Shown here piece after piece: positions 55,918 through 64,000 of a stretch of DNA of 64,000 nt. Under the pieces are notes generated by a model. It was not told the DNA's origin. It searched no databases and worked only from the letters and a program-made list of their open reading frames with translations. Location: positions 1-64,000 of the forward strand of contig LSRY02000033.1 of assembly GCA_001643675.2 (NCBI GenBank), read 5' to 3'. The DNA is from Monocercomonoides exilis (Eukaryota > Preaxostyla > Oxymonadida > Polymastigidae). Numbering within the stretch: the first letter of the stretch is position 1; every line of letters begins with the position of its first letter. Both the position numbers and the translations under genes were made by a program.

Positions 55918-57642
55918 TATGTTTGAAAGGAGTGAAAAGAATTGGAGAAAGAGGAAGAGGAAAATAAATATGATAATGATAAAGGTGGAAATGAAGCTAT
56001 TTCCATACAGACAGTGATTTTTCCTCTTCTTTTAATTTTTTAACTTGAAAATTTTGAGAATCCAACAAATCTTTACGCAATTATGTCTTCATCCGATTTT
56101 CAGTTCGAATGAACAAATTTACCACATTCTTTTACAATAATAAACACAAATTGTAACAGTAAATATGAAAACAATAAGAGAAGCATTAACAATTCAGTGA
56201 AACTTCTATACCTGTTTAAATAATAAAATAATGCAAACAATTTTCTTATTATAGCCTTTCACTCATTTTCTTTAATTATTTCCTCAAATATCGAGCTTGT
56301 ATCCAAAAATAAAAATTAATAATAATTATGGATTCCATTTCAAATATTTTTTTGCATAATAATGTTAGATACATTGTGACATGTGTGTATATTAAGTTTG
56401 GAACAAAACATGATTTTTTTAATGAATCAAAAAATTTCGCCCCATTTCATATTATGTTTTTAATATTATATATGGGTGAATATTTTTGAAATTATAACTT
56501 TTTTCGGGTTGCAGATTTATAATAATTTGCTTGCCATTGAAAAGAGCTTTTGAATTCAAATGTTTTATTTTTCACAACTGTTTAATTATTAAGCAAATCA
56601 GCTGAAATAAATATTCAAATGTCTCTTTTGAGTGCTTTCACTCTTTAGTGATCATGAATTTATGCTCAAAGGAAATACTTGAACCGAAAATTTTGAATGA
56701 AAAAATATGATTTCATAAATAATCTTTCATATATATATATATATTATTTATTTTATTTTTTGTATTTTTTTTTTTTTTTTTGTATTATTAAATATTTTAA
56801 AAAAATTAATAATTGGGGCTTTTGCGCGAACATTCAAAATCGATGAAAGAAAAAGGATTTTTGGAAACAAGCAGAAGATATCAACAGAAGAAAAAGGGAT
56901 ATGGGGAAAGAAGACGATGAAGGAATAAAGGTGATTATTTCCAAACAGATTATCATATTTCTTCTTCTGAAAAATCCTTCCTGAAAATTTTTTGTTGTCG
57001 TAAATCTTTTTGTTTTAATGTCCTCATAGAGTTTTCCGTTTGTATGCATAAGTTATCCGAAAGCAGACACAATAATTATGCGTTGATATTTACCGTTCAT
57101 TTGAAATAAATGCCCGTAGCATTGACAATTCTATGAAAGTTCTATTCACATTCAACGCATCGAAATACAAAGGCAAAAATCATAATCACACCTTTTCATG
57201 TCTTTTTCTTTTATTTCTTTGAATATCACGCTTGTTTTCAAAAATGAAAATAGGGTTTTAATTTTATCTTGACCTTTTTTTTTTATCAAGACCTTTCTTT
57301 TTAAATTAATCATTAACTTTTCCCACAATTTCCAATTTTTGAAAATTTTTAAGTATATTCATGAATTCAAACGATAAAAATAAATACTTTTTGAAACAAA
57401 CCCAATTTCGCATGGGGGGAGATGGGGGGTTTAGCCCCTTCATCGAACTTCTGTGTGGAATTAAAGGGTTTCATGGGGCATAAAACCTTTAGTTTGTTTA
57501 AAATGTTATTTTTCGATTTTTTTTCATTTCATTTCAATTAAAAAAATAAAAAATTATTATGATCTTAAAAATATCATTAAAAAAATGAAAATATCAACAG
57601 AAATAAAATTAAAAGAAGGTAAAAAAAAAAATACAGAGAGCA
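55918..57642. other. AT-rich intergenic region
   Basis: Contains (TA)n at about 56,733-56,745, poly-T and a G-rich patch at 57,413-57,440 followed by an imperfect inverted repeat (GGGTTTAGCCCC with GGGGCATAAAACC, 57,437-57,490). The patch lies just before the pogo-type transposase and might be an eroded terminal repeat. No gene seen. Confidence 0.4.
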
Positions 57643-59110
57643 ATGTCTTCGCGCAAGTATAGAAAATACAACAGTCGGCTGGAGCGAATGGCTCACATCG
57701 TTGTTGATGGAGTTGTTCGTATAACTGATGCTATCAATTCTAAGGAATTCAGTCGCACTGGAATAAAAAATGCTGTGAGAGCTCTCAGAAAAGGAAGGCT
57801 GGTTGGAAAAATTGGCAGACCTGCAGCAGTTGTTGGCGAAAAGGAACAAAGAGTGATGGACATTATTCACATTGAAGCAAAGTCTGGAACATGTTTAACT
57901 TTGAAAAAAACAAGAGAATTGATTTGTTTTATTTTTATTAATATGTTTTTATCATTTGTTTTTCAGATAGAAAATGTTTTAAACGACAACGATGATGAAG
58001 ACTCACCATTTACCGAAGTTTCAATGTCTGCAACTTACGGCTTTGTCAAGCGTCATCCGGAGCTGAAGACTGGAACGCCGAAGAATCTGGACATTAACAG
58101 ACTGGCTATTCCGTGTAGAAGTGCTTTTAAACCCTGGTATCAAACTCTCGACGAGCTGCATGAAAAGTTCCATAATAATCCAGCTTTGATGATAAATGTC
58201 GATGAATCTTCAACGCGCGTTCCCACAGACTCAAAACAGCTTGTTGTTGTACATTCAGCAGACACAAAAGCAGGTTTTTTACGAAGGAACCACCAAGAAT
58301 AATAAATTCAACATTCGTGGCAGCTGTTGCAGCAAACGGATAATCCTTTTCTTCTGTCATTTTGTGGCCAAGTGTCAACCTGCCAGATGAGCTGAAATGC
58401 CTATTATCTCCAACGCTTGAGATATGGGCAAATAAAAACGGCTGGATGGACAACGAGTACTTTTAAAGGTTTGCTCTCAAAATTCTTCTTCCTTCGATTA
58501 TTGAAAGACGAAAGCACATGTCACTTGAAAATGAACATATTCTTCGGCTTCTTGATTCTCATGCATCTCGTGCAGATCCATCGATCTGGCGAGATTCCAA
58601 AAACAACAAGTCGACGTTTTAACCTTCGTGCCACACAGCACACACCTCTGTCAACCACTGGACAGAGGAGTGTTTGCAGTGTTCAAATCTGAACTAACAA
58701 ACAGATTTGAGGCTCCATCTTCTTCTTCATCTTCCTCCAAACGAGCAGCAATTTCCGACGTTCTGCCTCAAGCCATCTACACTGCATTATCTCCTTCTGT
58801 AATTCAGGAAACTTTTGTCTGCAGTTGTGTTCTTCACAATTCTTTTAATTCAGATCTTTTGAAACTGCTGGAATCTTCTTTTTCTCCTCTTCCATCTCGC
58901 AGAAACAGATTTTCCTTTTATGGAAATGTGATAACCAACGAGTATCTTCTGGAAAAACGGGAAAATCATTTCAAAATGAATATCGAAAGGAAAAATGAAA
59001 TGGATGAAAAGGAGAAATATGAAGTGAAGACTGCTGTGGATGAAAAGAAAAAAATAAAAAGAAAATTTCTCCACGTTAAAAACGATGATTCTGATGATAA
59101 AAAGAAAGAC
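57643..59110 (+). pseudogene. Pogo/Tigger-type DDE transposase, broken
   Basis: The N-terminal part (RVLERMA-like helix-turn-helix text, RALRKGRLVGKIGRPAAVV) leads to TYGFVKRHPELKTGTPKNLD and MINVDESSTRVP with the first catalytic Asp (58201-58203). A frameshift lies between about 58,270 and 58,300; the next frame reads NSTFVAAVAANG, stop TAA 58341-58343, VILWPSVNLPDELK, GWMDNEYF, stop TAA 58464-58466, and LLDSHASRADPSIWRD with the second Asp (58554-58556). After another one-base shift near 58,615, VPHSTHLCQPLDRGVF gives the third Asp (58661-58663), about 35 residues on, as in pogo-like elements. A pyrimidine-rich TTTTTCAG at 57,967 may end a small intron. The C terminus is Lys/Glu-rich. Dead copy. 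Confidence 0.8.
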
Positions 59111-59628
59111 AATGTATTAAATCGAGCTGAAGGAAAAAGGAAAGTGATTGAAAGAATTAATTCCGATTTTGTTTTCTTTAAATTATATTGTTTTTTGAAC
59201 TTTTTTCACTCCATATTTTTGGGTCAGAATAAAGAAATAGTGCCAAAATAAAATAATTTCCGTTTTCCATTTCATTGTTTTTCTAATAATTCAAGAGATT
59301 TTATTAACTTTTCAAAAAAAAAAAAAACGAAATATAAAATTTTATTATATATACAGCTAATCCTATTTGAAAACAAACTTTCGTTCGAGTTTTGATTAAA
59401 AATCTTATCTCAACTGGAAAAAGAAAACAATAAATTTCTTTTTTTTCAAAATCGTGTTCAAAACGAAAAACCGTTGATTTTCATTTTTTCGAAATCCCAT
59501 TGAGTCAAATTTTTTTGTCAAAAGTCGAACGAATGCATGATTTCAAAAAGGATTAGTTATATATTGGAAGGGGAAAAAAAATTCAACTACCAAAAAAAGC
59601 TTCTGGAATAGAATTGCAAACTCATTCC

Positions 59629-59884
59629 AGGCAAATGGAGAAGATCCTGGTACCTCATGATCAACTCCCTTAATTATGAATATTCTGTTATTTATTCTTA
59701 TTGTGATTATGAGGTTTTTGGGCTTTGACGAATTAAACAAGTTCATATTGGATATTGTGATGGTTTAGGGTTTTACCGAGCAAATTTAGTGTTAGTGTTA
59801 GCCCTAGAAGAGATTTTCAAAATGAAAATGATATAAATAGTGGGTAGGATCACCTTGGTACCAGGATCTACTCCACTTGCCTCA
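59629..59884. mobile_element. 256-bp element with ~40-bp imperfect inverted repeats
   Basis: The left arm (59629-59669) and the complement of the right arm (59841-59884) share AGGCAA, TGGAG and AGATCCTGGTACC, with a few mismatches, over about 40 bp. The interior is AT-rich and holds GGTTTAGGGTTTTACC and GTTAGTGTTAGCCCTAG near 59,763-59,810. It has no coding capacity. It lies 500 bp downstream of the pogo-type remnant and could be a non-autonomous partner or an unrelated foldback element. No clear target duplication. Confidence 0.6.
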
Positions 59885-60566
59885 TTTGATTGAAAGCATT
59901 TATAATGGAAATTTAACTTCTTTCAATTACATTCATATGAGTATTTTTGTGAAGCCAGGTCCAGAAAAACAGAAATTTTGGGATTTTCAATTAATGAATC
60001 CATTTTCCACTGAAGGAATTAAAAAAAATTGTTTAAATTCACAAATCATCAAATCAATGTTTTGAATTTTGAATTTTTGCATTTCAAAAGGAATTGAACC
60101 GATAAATATTAAAAAATAGGAAAATAGAATATAACACAGATTTAACACCAACGCAATAGATCAGAGTCAAAATGAAAAAATGTGAACATGAAATCGACTC
60201 CTCTCAATAATACTTAAATGGATAATTAGCAACAAAACTACAAATAACAATAGAATTTTTGTGAAACACGCAACAACTTTGACAAAAGTTAATCTCGAAA
60301 TATCAAAACATATGCATTCGAGCTTATCAATAATTTTAAAAGTGAAAAATAAAATTCAAAAATGATTCTTCCAAAAATAAATTGCAAACGTTTGAAACAT
60401 TTTAAAGCTAACTTTCTTTAATATTTCTTAATTAAATAATTGTATTCTCGAAAGATAAACATATGGCAATAAAACAACATTTATGACAGAAATAAGAATA
60501 TTCACAAAGAATCAAAATAAACAAAAACAAATTCTAATTTTTATTTATTATTTATTATTACTCGCT
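59885..60566. other. AT-rich 3' spacer
   Basis: AT-rich with no protein-like ORF. The right part should hold the 3' untranslated region of the minus-strand gene to the right. Confidence 0.45.
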
Positions 60567-63500
60567 TCAGATATTCACATTTCTATCCTTTAAATTCATT
60601 GTAACCTTTTGTTCATCAAGGATAGAATTATCCAAACCCCACTTCTCCCCAAGAACTAAATCAAAACAGGCTTTTGGCATCACAAGCCCATCATTCATTC
60701 TCCATTTCCACACAGCCAGCCTGTGCAATGCAATAAGGTTCAATCGTTGCCTCAAAGCAGATAAATACATAGCAACAGCAGCGAAAATCTTATCAAAATC
60801 GCTTTCTTCTTTTTTCTTCATAAGCTCATCATGAAGACGTATGAACAGAGGGCCAAGATAAGCACGGCTTGTGGATCTGATTAAAATGCGCAGTTCTCTC
60901 AGTGCAAAGAACAGAGGAAGCGAACGTGTGGCAGAACGAGGAGCAGAAAGGAGATGGGAAAGAAGATTGTGCTGCCACAATGACAAGTGAGGCTTGTTTG
61001 TGAATACCAAGCGCATGTGCAGATGAAGGTGCTGTGCTGTCTGAGAATGAAGCACTGACTGCAATCTTCCACCAGATCGCAGGCTGAAGAAAGGTGTTTG
61101 CCGAGGAGAGTGGATAAGCAAAGGTGATGGCGAAGGGTATCCTGGTGATCCCTCCAAAAATGGAGATAAGAAATCTTGGGAAGAAGAATCTGACAATTCC
61201 TGAGCTTGCGATTGAGTGTCACTCGTTTTTGATTTGCGGCTGTTAATTTTCTTTGTAATTGTTTGTTGTGCTGGAGTTGAAGTGCTTGAAGAAGTTGAAT
61301 TCTTTCTTTCTTTCTTTCCTGATTTTGTCAGTTTTGAATGCCCAATTGTTGACTTTGGAGTTCTCAGACTCGATCTTATTGATTTTTGTTCAACAGATTT
61401 TGATCTTAAAGACATTTGTCGAGGAGAGGGAGATGACGTTTTTGATACACTGCTTTGTCTTAGCTTTTCCTTATTTTTAAACGTGATTCGCAGTTTAATT
61501 CTCCGAACTTTTGGAGATGCTTTCTTTTCCTCTTTTATTTCTTGTAATTGTTGTAATTCTTCTTTCACAAAATCTTCTTTTGGAAAAGTATTTAATGGTT
61601 GTAATGTTTCTTCAGATGCTTCTGTAACTGTGGAAATGGAAGGTTCAGCCATTTCACTTTTCACTGAAGTGTTCACATATGGAACAAGAGAGGCAGCCAA
61701 TGGCTCTTCGGCAGCATGTTCGATGCTTGTTTGATTAGAATCGCAGACTTTTGATTCCTCATTAATGTTTTGCATGCTCTCATGTGAATCAACTGGTAAA
61801 GCATTTGATATCAAAATATCTGGTCTATCATCTTGTTTTTCTTGATCTTCGAATTGAACTGTTGTTGAATGGTTATAATATGAATCTTCCCTTCTCATCA
61901 ATTCATTTTCAGATAAAGCAGAAGTCAATTCATCAATAATGTTTGAGCATGTGGAATCGGAAATAAGAATGCTTGCGTTTCCTTCCTTTTCTTTTATTGA
62001 TTCTGTTTCTTGTTGAACTGCTTGATTTCCTTTATAATCAGCATTTGGAATGACAACTTCTGATGCTTTTTCTTCTGAATCAGTATTCATCCTTGAGTTC
62101 CTCGTTGTGTCAGTTTTTCTCTTGCTTTTTGTACTTATTCGAATGGATTTCACTTTTTTGATTCTTAGAACTTTCTCTTCTCTGTCTTTTTGCTTGTTCT
62201 CCATCGTCAAACGCTCAAGCTCAGTTTTTCTTTCTCTTTTTTGTATCTTCTTTGAAACCTCATTGTTATTCTCGCTGATGCCTTCTTGCTCTTCTTTGTC
62301 TTCCTCTTCTTCTATTCTTCTTTCTAAATTTGATTCTTCTTTTTCTTTCCCTTCAAGTTCGTTAGTTTCTTCAAAATGGCTGAATTCTTCCATTTCACTT
62401 GCATCTTTATCATTTGTTATTCCTCCGCTAAAATCTTCTTCCATTTGGATTTTTGTATCGTCTTTGTCCAAAGAATCTTCAGTCACATCTTCAAAACTTT
62501 TCTCACATTCAGTGCTCAATTGTTCTTCCTCTGTCTTCTCTTCCAAGCTCTTCTCTTCTGATTCATCTGTTTTGATTTCATCATTCTCCAACTTTAGTTC
62601 TTCTTCTTCTTCTTTGTTCTTTTCATCACTTTCATTATTTTCCTTTTTAACAATCTTCTCTTTATCTTTTTTAGTTATTTTAATGACTTTCGATCTGCTT
62701 CCAACTTTTTTCTCAACTTTTAATTTTTTGGCTCCGTTTTTGTTTTCGTTTTCCACATTTGACTTGTTCTTGTCGCTTTCATCATTTCTGCACATTTCCT
62801 TTGTATCATCATTTGAAAGTCCTGTGCCTTCCATCAATGCTGCATCCCTTTTCAGCAACAAAATCTCTTTCTTTAATCTCCTAATTTTTTGCTCTTTTTT
62901 TGCATTTGTTTGCATTGTGCTTTCATTGCTTGTCTGCTCCTCAACCTTTTCTGGATGATCTGTTTGTTCTACTTTTCTATTGCTGATCTTAATTTTCAAA
63001 ATCGGAGTGACTTTCTTTTTCGGCTCTCCTCTTTCTTTCTTTTCTTCTTCTTTTGCTTCTTCACTTCCTCTTGTTGCAGGACTCCTCACATTTTTCGCTT
63101 TTGTATCATCTGAATAGATTTCTTTCTCTTTTTCTGCTTCCTTGTTTGGCTTCGCTTTCTTTGATTTGGAATCAACAAATGGCATTTTCAACTTGCTCAT
63201 CTCTTCTTTTGCAATGTCTGCTTCCTTCAAATCAGCATAAAGAGATCGTATTTCCTTTGATTGTCTTGTCAATTTGTTGACCATTTTTGTATTTTCATTG
63301 CTTAGCAAAATTCTTTCTTTTCGTATTTCTGTTGCATCATTCAAAACTTTGTGATTTCTAAGAGTCAAATGCTCTGTCTTTTCATCGTCATCACTTGATC
63401 CGTCTTCTTCCTCACTGTTTTCATTGCTTTGTGTTCTTAAACGCATCGTGAATCCTTTTTCATCCTTTGCTTCATCGGCTGCTTGTTGTTTTAGTACTTT

Positions 63501-64000
63501 TTCCAACTCCTTCATTTTCAGTGAAAGATTTCTTTTTCGTTTCACTTCTTCATTCCCTTCTGAAATCTTCTTCTTTTCTCCTCCTGCAGTATTTGCACTT
63601 CTCAAACGACTTGTAATTTGTCTGTCTTCAGATTCATTTGTCTCTTCATCTGATTCTTCTTCCTCCTCCTCTTCCTCTTCCTCTTCTTCTTCTTCTTCTT
63701 CCTCCTCTTCTTCCTCATCATCATCATCTTCTTCCTCTTCCTCTTCTTCTTCTTCTTCAGAATCATCACTTTTGTTTTCGCTTCGTAAATTCAGGCTTTT
63801 GGCTGTCATTCGAAGTTTAGCAACATTTCCTTCATTTTGCCCATTCTTTTTAACTCCTTCTTTATCTTTCTCATTCACTTTTCGAATGCTACTCAACCTC
63901 AATACGCTTCGATAATTTGGAGATTCAATGTTTTTCGCTTTGATTTCATTGTCTTTTTCTTCTTTATCACTTTTGTTGATTTCATTAGGCTTCCTTAATC
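60567..64000 (-). CDS. Lys/Glu-rich protein with a folded C-terminal region, 5' partial
   Basis: The minus frame is open from the right window edge to TGA at 60567, at least 1,143 residues; no start is visible, so the gene continues beyond the window. The order is a charged stretch, an almost pure Glu/Asp run (63,655-63,765), a long Lys/Glu-rich probable coiled coil, a Ser/Thr/Lys-rich basic part with recurring short Lys-Ile patches (ILKIKISNRK, IKLRITFKNK, KSIRISTKSK) and, from about 61,080 down, a globular-looking end: LHLHMRLVFTNKPHLSLWQH, FFALRELRILIRSTSRAYLG, FDKIFAAVAMYLSALRQRL and LHRLAVWKWRMNDGLVMPK. I do not recognise the family. Alternating acidic and basic tracts would fit a nuclear or scaffold protein, but that is only inference. 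Confidence 0.7.
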   Translation of the reverse strand, partial: LRKPNEINKSDKEEKDNEIKAKNIESPNYRSVLRLSSIRKVNEKDKEGVKKNGQNEGNVAKLRMTAKSLNLRSENKSDDSEEEEEEEEEEDDDDEEEEEEEEEEEEEEEEEEEEESDEETNESEDRQITSRLRSANTAGGEKKKISEGNEEVKRKRNLSLKMKELEKVLKQQAADEAKDEKGFTMRLRTQSNENSEEEDGSSDDDEKTEHLTLRNHKVLNDATEIRKERILLSNENTKMVNKLTRQSKEIRSLYADLKEADIAKEEMSKLKMPFVDSKSKKAKPNKEAEKEKEIYSDDTKAKNVRSPATRGSEEAKEEEKKERGEPKKKVTPILKIKISNRKVEQTDHPEKVEEQTSNESTMQTNAKKEQKIRRLKKEILLLKRDAALMEGTGLSNDDTKEMCRNDESDKNKSNVENENKNGAKKLKVEKKVGSRSKVIKITKKDKEKIVKKENNESDEKNKEEEEELKLENDEIKTDESEEKSLEEKTEEEQLSTECEKSFEDVTEDSLDKDDTKIQMEEDFSGGITNDKDASEMEEFSHFEETNELEGKEKEESNLERRIEEEEDKEEQEGISENNNEVSKKIQKRERKTELERLTMENKQKDREEKVLRIKKVKSIRISTKSKRKTDTTRNSRMNTDSEEKASEVVIPNADYKGNQAVQQETESIKEKEGNASILISDSTCSNIIDELTSALSENELMRREDSYYNHSTTVQFEDQEKQDDRPDILISNALPVDSHESMQNINEESKVCDSNQTSIEHAAEEPLAASLVPYVNTSVKSEMAEPSISTVTEASEETLQPLNTFPKEDFVKEELQQLQEIKEEKKASPKVRRIKLRITFKNKEKLRQSSVSKTSSPSPRQMSLRSKSVEQKSIRSSLRTPKSTIGHSKLTKSGKKERKNSTSSSTSTPAQQTITKKINSRKSKTSDTQSQAQELSDSSSQDFLSPFLEGSPGYPSPSPLLIHSPRQTPFFSLRSGGRLQSVLHSQTAQHLHLHMRLVFTNKPHLSLWQHNLLSHLLSAPRSATRSLPLFFALRELRILIRSTSRAYLGPLFIRLHDELMKKKEESDFDKIFAAVAMYLSALRQRLNLIALHRLAVWKWRMNDGLVMPKACFDLVLGEKWGLDNSILDEQKVTMNLKDRNVNI

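Noticed and set aside
57413-57440. G-quadruplex from the G-rich patch
   Set aside because: Only two long G runs are close together; a third is about 50 bp away.
62050-62958. 302-codon plus-strand Ser/Phe-rich ORF
   Set aside because: Complement of the Lys/Glu-rich coiled coil of the right-edge minus gene.

Overview
This is a nuclear window from a flagellated protist. The base composition is AT-rich, genes lie on both strands, and several are split by short GT...AG introns. It carries a Bardet-Biedl syndrome 4 (BBS4) gene, eukaryotic ubiquitin-specific proteases (USPs), WD40 repeats and eukaryotic transposons. My best guess is an oxymonad (Preaxostyla) close to Monocercomonoides. That rests on the helical-repeat gene at 27.4-28.8 kb, which resembles a family I remember from that genome, and on the general style of introns plus very long Ser- and Glu-rich proteins. 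It is inference, not a database match. The standard genetic code fits: Gln is CAA/CAG in every long gene, and TAA, TAG and TGA all end genes.

Layout: 1-1.55 kb holds the 3' part of a USP deubiquitinase (open to the left edge, frameshifted near its end). About 2.2-9.0 kb is dense with protein-like segments that are broken by stops and frameshifts; I read it as decayed genes. A small terminal-inverted-repeat element lies at 9.43-9.61 kb. BBS4 (about 7 exons, long acidic tail) occupies 9.9-12.8 kb. A 2,397-residue Ser-rich protein fills 13.8-21.0 kb. A five-exon WD40 gene lies on the minus strand at 21.6-26.7 kb. A helical-repeat gene follows at 27.4-28.8 kb, and a 2,094-residue minus-strand ORF at 30.6-36.9 kb.

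From 37 to 50 kb the window is AT-rich and TE-rich: a gene remnant, a 269-bp MITE-like repeat, a small intron-containing gene with an L7Ae/L30e-like segment, a DIRS-like RNase H remnant, a nearly intact Merlin/IS1595-type transposase, another transposase remnant, long poly-A and GA tracts and a perfect hairpin. A second, larger USP gene (about 50.65-55.3 kb) is decayed, and it is split just after its catalytic His by a second copy of the 269-bp MITE. A broken pogo/Tigger-type transposase (57.6-59.1 kb) and a long inverted repeat (59.6-59.9 kb) come next. The right end (60.6-64.0 kb) is a minus-strand Lys/Glu-rich protein running off the edge.

The main story is gene decay and transposon activity around a few healthy genes (BBS4, WD40, the Ser-rich giant, the right-edge gene). 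No operon-like or defence-like cluster is visible. The strongest new observation is the MITE family (TIR starting GG..CAAAAT, 4-5 bp target duplication), with one copy inserted cleanly into a deubiquitinase gene.
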